NCBI GenBank assembly: GCA_029210205.1
Contig: JARGOD010000007.1
Coordinates: forward strand, 122 to 56,599
Source: Verrucomicrobiales bacterium
GTDB taxonomy: Bacteria > Verrucomicrobiota > Verrucomicrobiia > Verrucomicrobiales > DEV007
Reading direction: 5' to 3'
DNA: 56,478 nucleotides
The notes beneath the pieces are model-generated. The model was not told the origin of the DNA and searched no databases. It saw only the letters and a list, made by a program, of their open reading frames with translations. Below are positions 26,781 through 35,660 of this stretch, in pieces (the stretch's first letter is position 1; each line of letters opens with the position of its first letter). Both the position numbers and the translations under genes were made by a program.

Positions 26781-29700
26781 CTACGCTGAAACCCTGGGAG
26801 CATCGACCCCGTCCTTGTCATCTTCGTAGACCTTCGAAACGAGACATTTGATATCGTTAAGAATCAGATAGTTAATCGGCACAAGAAACAGCGTAATCGT
26901 AGTCGCGAACAAAATTCCGTAGCCGAGGCTGACAGCCATCGGGATCAGAAACTGGGCCTGAGTCGCTTCCATCCTGATCAAAGGGAAGAGCCCGGCAAAA
27001 GTGGTCGCCGAGGTAAGAATAATGGCTCGAAATCTCGCCGCTCCCGCAGTGCTCACTGCTTGAAATACTCCATCACCGGCCCGGCGACGACGGTTGATAT
27101 AGTCGACCAGAACAAGACTGTCATTCACGACGACTCCGGAGAGTGCCAACATTCCAAAGTAGCTCAGGAAACTCAGGGGCATCCCACCGATATCCCCCCG
27201 AAAGAAATCTTCAATGAGATGACCGCCAACCGCACCGATCAATCCATAGGGGATGACAGCCATGACCATGAGAGGCTGAACGTAAGAGCGGAAAGGAATC
27301 GCTAACATCGCGTAAATACCAAACACGATCATCATGGCTCCGATCAAGATGCCACCCGAGCTTTCCCGCTCCTCTCTCGCCTCCCCTTCAAAGCTGAAAG
27401 ACATTCCCGGGTACTGCGTCAGAATAGTTGGAATCCATTGGCTTAGATCCTCTCTGACCAGAGCAAGGTCGACGGCTTCTTTATCCGCATCCGCTGAGAT
27501 TTCGACAGCCCGGTTACGGTCGATTCGTTCAATTTTTGGAAAGCTCTGTTCAATGACGGCATCTGCAACGGTCGTGAAGGGCACTGCCCGGCCGTCAGCC
27601 GTTCGAATCATCATCGACTCGAGTGCAGCAATCGACCTTCTGTCCTCCAACGGGTAGCGCAACATCACCCGAACCTCGTCTCTGTCTCGCTGGATTTTCT
27701 GAATCTCTTCCCCGAAGAAAGCCTGCCGGACTTGTCGAGCTAAATCCGACATCGTCAAACCCAGCAACTCCGCCTCAGGACGGATACGCAACTGAATCTC
27801 CTCTCGGCTTTCATCCATGCTGTCCGAAATGTCGAACAACCCTTCGTAGGTGCCCATCTGATCACGGATCAATGCGGCGGCCTCGGTGAGATGATCAATG
27901 TTGTTACCACGCAGCTGCACTTCGATCGGATCTCGTCCACGCCCGATCTCTGCCCGAAAGTAGAGTTCCTTTGCCCCGACAATTCCGCCACGCTTCTCGA
28001 TTTCCTCACGCCACTCTGAAGCTAGCTGACGTGTTCCAATTTCGATTTCCCGTTCTTCAGGAGGTGTAATCTCAAACACCACTTCACCTCGATGGCTCTG
28101 ACCGGTCCGACTGCGAGCACGCGAGGATGAAACTCCCTGCCCGCCAATACTGGTGAAAACATTCTCGATCACGGAAACCCCGTCAGGACCGACATACTTG
28201 GACTTCATGTCCATGACGATCTCTTCCATCATCAGAATGTACTGCTCCGTGACTTCGTAGGGGGTTCCCTCCTGCATCGTCAATCGGCAAGTCGCACGTT
28301 CACTTTCGACGCGAGGAAAACTAACCTGCTTGATTCTCCCTCCCTGAAACGCGCCAACCAAGATTATCAAAGTGCCCATGAAAACAGACAACACGATGTA
28401 GCGATGACGCAGCACGAAGTTAAGAACAGGCTGAAAAATTGTCCTAACAAACCACTCTATACTGTTTGCAATAGCCTGTTGAAAACGAGAAAAGTACCCA
28501 TACAGGTTGCTCGCGCCTTGAGTGAGCCTGTCTCCTACAAAAAACCGGAGCAATGCTTTGATCCACCTCCGGGGACTGTGCGTCAGATGGGACGGCAGGA
28601 TCAACTTCGACTCCACGAGGGAAAAGGCCAGGACGATGATCACGATCGTCGCAATCTGCGGCATCCAGGCTCCATGAAATCCCGACATGTAGAAGAGTGG
28701 GACGAAAGCGAGCATCGTTGTCAGCACTCCAAAAACCACCGGCAGAGTGACTTCTTTCGTCCCGACGATAGCCGCCTCCACTTTGTCAGGAATCTCTTTC
28801 TGACGTGTGTAGATATTCTCTCCAGTCACAATTGCATCATCAACCAGCACCCCAAGCACAAGGATAAAACCGAAGAGACTCACGACATTGATCGAGACGC
28901 CAACAAGCGGCATGATGGCGAAGGCCCCCATGAAGCAGACCGGAATACCGAGAACTACCCAGAAAGCCAGACTTGGGCGGAGAAAAAGCGTCAGGAGAAC
29001 AAAGACAAACAGCATCGATTTCCAAGCAGAATCGAGGAGGGTATCCAGTCGACCTCGAACGATTCTCGATTGGTCACTCCAATAGCTGATCGACACTCCA
29101 TCTGGAAGCTTTGCCTCATATTCAGCCATGAAGTCTTTCACCTCGTCTGCAATCTGAATCGCGCTCTGGTTCCCTTCGCGAAACACCGCGACCATGACAC
29201 AGCGTTCCTGATTCATCCTCGCAATAAAGGGATTCTCATCGAACCCGTCCCTCACCACTGCAACATCTCCAACCGTCACACGGGTTCCATCCTCACGGGC
29301 AAGCAGAGTAATATTTTCGAACTGTAACTGATTATATGCCCGGCCTTTGGTTCGCAACGCAACCTGACCGGAAATAGTCTCCAAAGTTCCAGCCGGGACA
29401 TCAATCGAGGATTCCCTTAAGGCATTCGCAACCTGGTTGAAAGTCAGGTTATATTTTTGAAGGGCACTCTCATCAATTTCAATAGATACCTCGTGCGGGC
29501 GAACACCCTGTAACTGCGCGTTCGTCACTTCAGGAAGACCGACCACTTCATTTCGAATCTGCATCCCCAACTGGGTCATGTCGTGCTCACTTAACGTGCC
29601 GCTTATCACCACGCTGATAACCCAGCGACTAGACTCGGCTCTACGGATCACCACATTCTCCGCGTCACCAGGCGGAAAATCTTCCAGTCCGTCGATGCGA

Positions 29701-30029
29701 GATTCGATTAGATCCTGAACCTCCCGCACGTCATAATCGTCATCCACTTCAACCGTGATACTCCCGCCACTGGAGTTAGCGGTCGATAGCATATCCTCAA
29801 TCCCCTCCACATCCGAAATAGCTTCTTCCACTCGGATAACGACCGACTCCTCCACTTCCTCAGGTGTGGCGCCCCGATAATTGACCGAAATTGAGATGTT
29901 GCGTGTTTCAAATTCGGGAAAGACTTCGAGAGGAATTTTTTTCGAGCTCAATGCATAAGCTCCGGCGAGCACAATGCTGATCAGAAGGAGATTTGCAGCG
30001 ACTCCGTTTCTAGCAAAAAAGGCGATCAT
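26781..30029 (-). CDS. RND efflux permease (AcrB-like)
   Basis: The inner-membrane pump of a tripartite efflux system, 1082 residues. It has the usual twelve helices and two large periplasmic loops. Helix 4 carries GVLVDDAIVTGENI, with the paired Asp residues used in proton relay by HAE-type pumps, and helix 10-11 has VVVNDSLVLVDYINRRRR. This pattern points to drugs or other organic substrates, not heavy metals, which use a different helix-4 signature. It is the third gene of the operon, 24 bases after the adaptor gene. Substrate range is unknown. Confidence 0.95.
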   Translation of the reverse strand: MIAFFARNGVAANLLLISIVLAGAYALSSKKIPLEVFPEFETRNISISVNYRGATPEEVEESVVIRVEEAISDVEGIEDMLSTANSSGGSITVEVDDDYDVREVQDLIESRIDGLEDFPPGDAENVVIRRAESSRWVISVVISGTLSEHDMTQLGMQIRNEVVGLPEVTNAQLQGVRPHEVSIEIDESALQKYNLTFNQVANALRESSIDVPAGTLETISGQVALRTKGRAYNQLQFENITLLAREDGTRVTVGDVAVVRDGFDENPFIARMNQERCVMVAVFREGNQSAIQIADEVKDFMAEYEAKLPDGVSISYWSDQSRIVRGRLDTLLDSAWKSMLFVFVLLTLFLRPSLAFWVVLGIPVCFMGAFAIMPLVGVSINVVSLFGFILVLGVLVDDAIVTGENIYTRQKEIPDKVEAAIVGTKEVTLPVVFGVLTTMLAFVPLFYMSGFHGAWMPQIATIVIIVLAFSLVESKLILPSHLTHSPRRWIKALLRFFVGDRLTQGASNLYGYFSRFQQAIANSIEWFVRTIFQPVLNFVLRHRYIVLSVFMGTLIILVGAFQGGRIKQVSFPRVESERATCRLTMQEGTPYEVTEQYILMMEEIVMDMKSKYVGPDGVSVIENVFTSIGGQGVSSSRARSRTGQSHRGEVVFEITPPEEREIEIGTRQLASEWREEIEKRGGIVGAKELYFRAEIGRGRDPIEVQLRGNNIDHLTEAAALIRDQMGTYEGLFDISDSMDESREEIQLRIRPEAELLGLTMSDLARQVRQAFFGEEIQKIQRDRDEVRVMLRYPLEDRRSIAALESMMIRTADGRAVPFTTVADAVIEQSFPKIERIDRNRAVEISADADKEAVDLALVREDLSQWIPTILTQYPGMSFSFEGEAREERESSGGILIGAMMIVFGIYAMLAIPFRSYVQPLMVMAVIPYGLIGAVGGHLIEDFFRGDIGGMPLSFLSYFGMLALSGVVVNDSLVLVDYINRRRRAGDGVFQAVSTAGAARFRAIILTSATTFAGLFPLIRMEATQAQFLIPMAVSLGYGILFATTITLFLVPINYLILNDIKCLVSKVYEDDKDGVDAPRVSA

Positions 30030-30053
30030 ATCAGTTTCCTCCTCTCGACAATT

Positions 30054-31361
30054 TCAGGATTTCTGAGGGGACACTTCGGCTTCTTTTGACTTCTTTCCTT
30101 TACCCTTCCCCTCTTTTCCTTTGCCCCCTTTGGTAAAAGGCATCGCACCCGGTCCTCCCGCAGGGCTTTCCACTTCAGGAGTTACTCCATCGATCGTGGG
30201 TAGAACGAGTGCCCCATTCGCAGGGTAGGCTAGCGGAGTGAGACAGACGACATCTCCGGAATCCAATCCGGCTCCAGAAATCGGAATCACTACCTTGTCC
30301 TCCTCAGACCAAATGGGGAAGACCTCTTGCCGCCGGATCCGATTGTCTCCATCAATCACGATCACCTCACCACCTACTCGCACTGCTTTGCGAGGAATCA
30401 CGAAAACTTGTTCGAGATTTCGCCCTTTGACCATCGCATCAACAAACATTCCAATCTTTAACGGAAAGCCAGTGCGACCTTCCTCGCGCCGATAAGGATC
30501 TTCGATCTCAGCTACGACAAAGAGCTGCCTTGATGCTTCATCTATGGAGCTATCGACACGAACAACCCGGCCACTCCACTGGCTGAGATTCTGCCCGAGC
30601 CGACCCGATATTGCGACTTCTGGACCCACCAAAGGTGCCGCGTCACCTCGAAACTCATCAGGCAGATTGACATACTCGAGTTGCCGATTTGTTAGTGGAA
30701 GTCGAACTTCCATGATATCAGTGGAGAAGGCCCGCCCCAATTGGGTGTTTGAGTTCACAAATTGACCCACATCCACATTCTGCTCAATGATCCTACCCGC
30801 GAAAGGCGCCTTCACTTCAGTTCTTTCCAAGTCCCGCTTGGCCAGTTCCAACTGCGCTTCCGCAGCGCGAAGTCTCGCTTCAGCCTCAGCCAATTGAGGC
30901 TTTCGAGAAACGAAATCACTGGGTTCCCCAGATTTTCCGAGACGACGCCAGTTCTCGAGGGCCTGCTCTCCCCGGATTCTCTCTTCGTGCAACTGTCGTT
31001 TTGCTTCGGCGATTGCTCCCTCGTCAACAATCACGGCCGTTTCGTAGTTCACGGGATCAAGTTTCAAGAGAACTTCTCCCTCCTCAAAGAATCCACCATC
31101 TCTGAAATTTGGAGACACCTCGACGACTCTACCACTCACTTCAGGAATAAGATTAGTCGTCGTCCTTGGCCTGATCGTTCCCTGTGTTTCCAGGAAGATC
31201 TGGTACGCCTGCGGTTTGATTCGTGTCGCTTCGACCTTCGTCACCTGCGGCGGCATTTCAAAGGTTCTCGCTTCAGGCTTGCTTAACACAAAAAAGCGAG
31301 CCAGAAGGATCGCCAGGACGACAATGACAAGCGGGGCGAGGATACGGAAAATCAACTTCAT
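30054..31361 (-). CDS. RND periplasmic adaptor (membrane fusion protein)
   Basis: A HlyD/AcrA-type adaptor of 435 residues linking the pump to the outer membrane channel. An N-terminal signal anchor (about 8-28) is followed by the lipoyl-like half (SGRVVEVSPNFRDGGFFEEGE), a coiled-coil hairpin (about 115-185), the second lipoyl half (VKAPFAGRI) and beta-barrel domains. The last 25 residues are an unusual Lys/Gly/Glu tail (KGKEGKGKGKKSKE). It starts 98 bases after the TolC-like gene and precedes the permease, giving a channel-adaptor-pump order. Confidence 0.93.
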   Translation of the reverse strand: MKLIFRILAPLVIVVLAILLARFFVLSKPEARTFEMPPQVTKVEATRIKPQAYQIFLETQGTIRPRTTTNLIPEVSGRVVEVSPNFRDGGFFEEGEVLLKLDPVNYETAVIVDEGAIAEAKRQLHEERIRGEQALENWRRLGKSGEPSDFVSRKPQLAEAEARLRAAEAQLELAKRDLERTEVKAPFAGRIIEQNVDVGQFVNSNTQLGRAFSTDIMEVRLPLTNRQLEYVNLPDEFRGDAAPLVGPEVAISGRLGQNLSQWSGRVVRVDSSIDEASRQLFVVAEIEDPYRREEGRTGFPLKIGMFVDAMVKGRNLEQVFVIPRKAVRVGGEVIVIDGDNRIRRQEVFPIWSEEDKVVIPISGAGLDSGDVVCLTPLAYPANGALVLPTIDGVTPEVESPAGGPGAMPFTKGGKGKEGKGKGKKSKEAEVSPQKS

Positions 31362-31459
31362 ACAGGGAGCACTTCGGATCTAACACCCGCAAGCAATAGA
31401 GGTTTCGAGGAGAAAAACGGTTACGCTCTCGCAATGGAAAATGTCTCAACTCACCGAAA

Positions 31460-32920
31460 TCACTTTTCGGCGAGAGGATGATCAAAATCGCCGCCCAATG
31501 CCAGATAAAGATCAACTCGATTTCGAAGTAATTCGAGTTTGATCGCAAGCAGACTGCTTTGGGCATCAAAGGCGCGACGCTGGCTATCCAACAGGGTAAT
31601 AATATCGACCAAACCCTGTTCATATTGACTTCGGCTGAGCCCCTCGGAACGACGTGCCTCCGCGGAAGCTTCACTTAGTGCTTCGGCCTGACCCAGAAAG
31701 TAAGCTTCGGCTGCAAGAGCAGTCTCGACTTCCCGGAAAGCTGTCATCGCGGTCTCGGCATAAGTCGAGACAAGTTCGTCCTTCTCATAGTCATCGAGAC
31801 GAATATTGGCCTTCAATCGGCCACCCTGATATAGGGGACGAGTGAAGTTTTGGCCAAGATTCCAGACCAAATTCTGAATTTCAAATATATCGCTGAATTC
31901 GTCAGTCGTCGAAGTTCCAGCCCCGGAGGTAATTGCCACGGCAGGAAGCAGCGCCTTGCGGCTTGCGGCAAGTTCCTTCAGCGCAGAATCGACACGTGCC
32001 TCAGCCGCGAGGAGATCCGGGCGACGCAAGAGAAGCTCACTTGGCAAGCCGGCGGGAACTTTTCGAGAAGGACGCGGCAATGACTTCAGTGCTTCAATCT
32101 CCCCGGCCGGATAGCGTCCCAAAAGCGTCTCGAGGGTGCGTCGTGCGGCATCCTCCTGCCTCTGCTCCGCAAGCAACCTCGACTTCGCTCCGGCAATGTC
32201 GGCACGACTAAGGCTAATCTCCAGTGCAGTACGATCATCAGCGTCCCCGGCTTCCAACTTGGAATCAAGGATATCGAGGTTTGTTCGCAAACTTGCGAGA
32301 TTTTGTCGAATGAGCCTGGCCTGTTCCTGTGACTCAATCACTTCGAAAGCTGTCTTCGCGACGTTGGCGGCGAGAGAGAGACGCGATGCTTCGTAGACGT
32401 TGGTCTGTGCTGTGACGAGATCCCATTGAGAATCTCTGAGGTTTTTCACCCGCCCCCATAGGTCAGCCTCCCATGAAACATCGAGCGAAAAACTGAAGCT
32501 GTTGGCACGAACACTTCGGAACGACGCCCCCCGCAAATTTTGAGAGCGCGTTGTCCGGATACCGGAATCAACTGAAGGAACTCGATCTGATCCTGCGATG
32601 CGAGCACGCTCCTGAGCCTGTTGCACTCGCGAAAGTGTCGCGGACAAATCGTAGTTATTCTCAACCGCTTCGTTCACCAGCGCGGTGAGCTGCGGGCTCT
32701 GGAAATCAGAGAGCCATCCGGTAATTGCAGCTCCGGGAATAGTCCGGTTACCACCAGTCCATGTTTCCGGGAGCTCACCGACCATCGCCGCGGAATCTGA
32801 CTTCTGCAGATTGTTCAGGACGCAGCTCTGCTGAAGCACCGCAAGAAAAATGAAGGCGAGGCAGCAACTGCGACGAAACTTAAGAGCAACGCCTCGATGA
32901 TGTGAATTCGTGTTTCGCAA
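31460..32920 (-). CDS. TolC-type outer membrane efflux lipoprotein (NodT family)
   Basis: An outer membrane factor of 486 residues with a lipoprotein signal (QQSC, Cys33). The two OEP repeats include LTALVNEAVENNYDLSATL in the first half and ELLLRRPDLLAAEARVDSA in the second, the signature of the NodT subgroup. The only start codon available in the right place is TTG at 32920, since a stop lies three codons upstream and there is no ATG before the lipobox. It is the first gene of the efflux operon. I saw no regulator gene beside it. Confidence 0.92.
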   Translation of the reverse strand: MRNTNSHHRGVALKFRRSCCLAFIFLAVLQQSCVLNNLQKSDSAAMVGELPETWTGGNRTIPGAAITGWLSDFQSPQLTALVNEAVENNYDLSATLSRVQQAQERARIAGSDRVPSVDSGIRTTRSQNLRGASFRSVRANSFSFSLDVSWEADLWGRVKNLRDSQWDLVTAQTNVYEASRLSLAANVAKTAFEVIESQEQARLIRQNLASLRTNLDILDSKLEAGDADDRTALEISLSRADIAGAKSRLLAEQRQEDAARRTLETLLGRYPAGEIEALKSLPRPSRKVPAGLPSELLLRRPDLLAAEARVDSALKELAASRKALLPAVAITSGAGTSTTDEFSDIFEIQNLVWNLGQNFTRPLYQGGRLKANIRLDDYEKDELVSTYAETAMTAFREVETALAAEAYFLGQAEALSEASAEARRSEGLSRSQYEQGLVDIITLLDSQRRAFDAQSSLLAIKLELLRNRVDLYLALGGDFDHPLAEK

Positions 32921-32967
32921 AGCGCTTCACTCAGGCGCGAAACTGATAGTTTGTCGATCTGGAAATT

Positions 32968-34149
32968 TCACAAAATTGGTTCGACCAACTTAAAGATTCC
33001 AAACGCCACAAGGACAACAGCCACGGGAGTGACTACCGTTTTACGGTACCAATCGAACCTTCCCATCGTGAGATAAAACATTGCTGAGAAGAGACCGGCA
33101 ACAACCAGAGCAAGCTCTATCCCCGTCACAAAGATGATGAGGCGCCCTAAGCTCAGTTCCAATCCTGAAGGTATATTTAGACGAGGCAAAGCAAGGGTAG
33201 CAATGAGCCAGCCCGCGCCCAAACCGGCAAAAAAATACGCAAAGTAGCGCCAAAAATGGAATCGCTGATGGAAGAGGCACTCCCCGGCCAAAACAACGAG
33301 CAAAGCCGAGGTGATCATCGGCATTGAGGCGGGCATCGATAGGATCTTCCAGGCAGCGAGCGAAACCGCAAGACTCAGTCCGATCATGAAAGCCGCGAAC
33401 TGCAGAAAAACAATCTTTCGCTGCGTCGTGATCAAGAAAATGGAGAGTGTCAATGCGAAGGGGAGGAAGGTCGCTTTCCAAAAGCCTGTCCAACCTGCAA
33501 CAAAGGCATTGCTCGGCGAGGCATCTTCGGACGTCCCCGACTCCTCTGCAGATTCACCAGCATTTGTCGCGGCCGGACGCGCAAAGTCGAACGGATCACC
33601 TTCCATGACGGGCAACACATTCACCGGCCTGCTGTATTCCCCGGGCAGAATCACCTGCATCCGTCGCGATGGTTTGTCATCCTTGATCACGACCATGACC
33701 ACCGCCATTGGGCAAGTCGGTTCCAGATAGAGAAGGAATTCACCGGAACCCTCAGGAATATACCCAGACATTTTCACAAGAACCTGCTTTTGCTGGAGTT
33801 CTGGCGGTGTGTTTTCGTCACTGGCTGTCTCAATCGTGATTTCCAACTCCGGCATTTGCTCGACCTCATCAAACATCGTAACGAGATACTCCTCGGCAAA
33901 TTCACGGGCTGCTTCCTCGGGAGGAATCTGCTCATTCAAGAGGTCGTCATCACTGGGGACCACCTCCATCGCGGCATCGAAGAGATAAGTTCCCTCCTTC
34001 GTGTCGAGATGCGTGATCAGCGAAACCGATGAGACCTTGTGAGCTTGAAGAGGAAGCGCGAGAAGCAGACTTACAAAAAAGCCCGCACCGGGCCCAATCA
34101 GCGAAGCAGCAGAAAATTCGAAACCGTGCTTCTTGAAGAAAAAATCCAT
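32968..34149 (-). CDS. HupE/UreJ-like membrane protein
   Basis: A protein of 393 residues from the ATG at 34149, which has GGATGG upstream. A hydrophobic segment (about 15-40) ends in LQAHKVSSVS, where the conserved His of HupE/UreJ-type proteins follows the signal. An extracytoplasmic beta-rich domain runs to about 200, then come about six membrane helices. Its family includes nickel and hydrogenase-associated proteins, but most members (here with a long N-terminal domain) have no known role. It lies between the efflux operon (47 bases downstream) and a divergent Gfo/Idh gene, and shares no visible theme with them. Confidence 0.7.
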   Translation of the reverse strand: MDFFFKKHGFEFSAASLIGPGAGFFVSLLLALPLQAHKVSSVSLITHLDTKEGTYLFDAAMEVVPSDDDLLNEQIPPEEAAREFAEEYLVTMFDEVEQMPELEITIETASDENTPPELQQKQVLVKMSGYIPEGSGEFLLYLEPTCPMAVVMVVIKDDKPSRRMQVILPGEYSRPVNVLPVMEGDPFDFARPAATNAGESAEESGTSEDASPSNAFVAGWTGFWKATFLPFALTLSIFLITTQRKIVFLQFAAFMIGLSLAVSLAAWKILSMPASMPMITSALLVVLAGECLFHQRFHFWRYFAYFFAGLGAGWLIATLALPRLNIPSGLELSLGRLIIFVTGIELALVVAGLFSAMFYLTMGRFDWYRKTVVTPVAVVLVAFGIFKLVEPIL

Positions 34150-34217
34150 CTTTAGCCATCCTAGCGCGACGCACTCAGCTTGCACGCCCTAATATCCGCA
34201 CATCGGTCCGCTTGATC

Positions 34218-34246
34218 GCGCCAAGGCTTTGATCTTGCCTTGGTGC
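34218..34246. promoter_or_regulatory. Stem-loop in the HupE/Gfo-Idh divergent region
   Basis: The arms gcgccaaggc (34218-34227) and gccttggtgc (34237-34246) pair with a single wobble around a 9-base loop. The structure lies about 40 bases before the Gfo/Idh ATG and 70 bases before the HupE-like start. It could be an operator for a dimeric regulator or a leader hairpin. No promoter could be assigned with certainty. Confidence 0.35.
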
Positions 34247-34283
34247 TCGCCCATTGGCGACAGTTATCAAAACCTAATTCATC

Positions 34284-35651
34284 ATGCCAACTAAGACCGC
34301 CAAGAAATCAGAGTTTGATCGCCGTGACTTTATCCGGACTGCCGCAGGCGCCACCGCAGCGACAGCCGCATTCACTGGAGCGGCCAAAGGGGCCGGGATA
34401 GATCCTTCAAAGAAGCTGAAGATAGGTTTCGTTGGAACCGGGGGGCGCGGCACTGGCGCCGCTGCTCAGGCGCTTAGCGCAGACGACAATATCGAACTGC
34501 ATTGCATGGCCGACGTCTTCGCAGACAAAATAGACAAGTCTCTCGAGACTCTTGCTAAAAATGAAAAATATGTGAACAAGCTGAACGTTTCCGATGATCG
34601 CAAGTTCGTCGGATTAGATGCCTACAAGCGAGTGCTCGATTCAGACGTCGATGTCGTTATTCTCACGACCAGTCCAGGCTTTCGCCCGCTTCACTTCCGT
34701 GCCGCGATCGAAGCAGGTAAGCACGTCTTTGCCGAAAAACCGATGGCGGTAGACGCGGCCGGGGTGAGGCATTCTTACGAGACTCTCAAAATGGCTGAAG
34801 GCCGTCCACTCTCGATCGTCGCCGGTTTCTGCTGGCGCTATTCTCCAAGTCGTGTCGAAGCCTATCGTCAAGTCATGGAGGAAGGTCTGATTGGCGACAT
34901 CACGAGTATTTACGCGACCTACTACAGCGGACACTCCAAGCCTCATCTCGATCCTTCCCTTCGAACCGACGGCATGACCGACATCGAATGGCAGATCAGA
35001 AACTGGTATAACTACACTTGGCTTGGAGGAGGAGGACTCGTCGAGCAGGCCGTGCATAGTGTCGATAAAATTGGATGGGCCATGGGAGACGAGAGTCCAA
35101 TTCGATGCCGCGCTACCGGTGGCCTCGCCGCTCCTCAGACCGGGACTGGAAACATTTTCGATCACTATCACATTGCCTACGAATATCCAAACAACGTGTG
35201 GTGTCACCTCGCCTCAAGGAAAACCCCAGGATGTCTCAACGAGAATGCCGATTACATTCGTGGCACCAAGGGTAGTCTTATTATCGGACGCGGCTCAGAT
35301 CCCTATATCGAAGACAATGACGGAAAGATCATCTGGCGTTTCCGAAAACCACGCGAAGGTGAGCCTAACATGTATCAAGTCGAGCATGATGAGCTCTTTG
35401 CTTCGATTCGCAGCGGGGAACATATCAACGATGGGCAACGCATGATGCACTCAACGATGATGGCGATCATGGGCCGCATGTCAGCTCATACCGGCAAAGA
35501 AGTCACCTGGGAAGAAGCGATGGCAGCCGACGAAGATCTTTTTGCCAACGAAGGCGGCATGCAGTGGGGCGATCCTTTCAATCCCGGAACTGTCCCTGTT
35601 CCCGGCGTGACTGAAATCAACGGAATCGGGGGGGTGGAAAAAGAGGCCTAA
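34284..35651 (+). CDS. Tat-exported Gfo/Idh/MocA oxidoreductase
   Basis: An NAD(P)-dependent dehydrogenase of 455 residues. The N-terminus has a twin-arginine signal (FDRRDFIRTAAG followed by an Ala-rich stretch). The dinucleotide fold starts with KIGFVGTGGRGTG, the catalytic lysine box is AEKPMAVDAAG, and a C-terminal substrate domain follows. Such exported oxidoreductases are abundant in Verrucomicrobia and Planctomycetes and act on sugars or inositol derivatives; the substrate here is unknown. The C-terminal segment ends with VTEINGIGGVEKEA, and the gene converges with the M16 peptidase. Confidence 0.92.
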   Translation: MPTKTAKKSEFDRRDFIRTAAGATAATAAFTGAAKGAGIDPSKKLKIGFVGTGGRGTGAAAQALSADDNIELHCMADVFADKIDKSLETLAKNEKYVNKLNVSDDRKFVGLDAYKRVLDSDVDVVILTTSPGFRPLHFRAAIEAGKHVFAEKPMAVDAAGVRHSYETLKMAEGRPLSIVAGFCWRYSPSRVEAYRQVMEEGLIGDITSIYATYYSGHSKPHLDPSLRTDGMTDIEWQIRNWYNYTWLGGGGLVEQAVHSVDKIGWAMGDESPIRCRATGGLAAPQTGTGNIFDHYHIAYEYPNNVWCHLASRKTPGCLNENADYIRGTKGSLIIGRGSDPYIEDNDGKIIWRFRKPREGEPNMYQVEHDELFASIRSGEHINDGQRMMHSTMMAIMGRMSAHTGKEVTWEEAMAADEDLFANEGGMQWGDPFNPGTVPVPGVTEINGIGGVEKEA

Positions 35652-35660
35652 TCCGGGGCT

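Noticed and set aside
28404-29327. 307-codon plus-strand frame inside the RND permease
   Set aside because: The reverse complement encodes conserved pump helices; the frame itself is His/Asp/Arg-rich noise.
31273-31674. 133-codon frame between the adaptor and TolC genes
   Set aside because: It lies in a shifted frame over the end of the TolC-like gene and has no family match.
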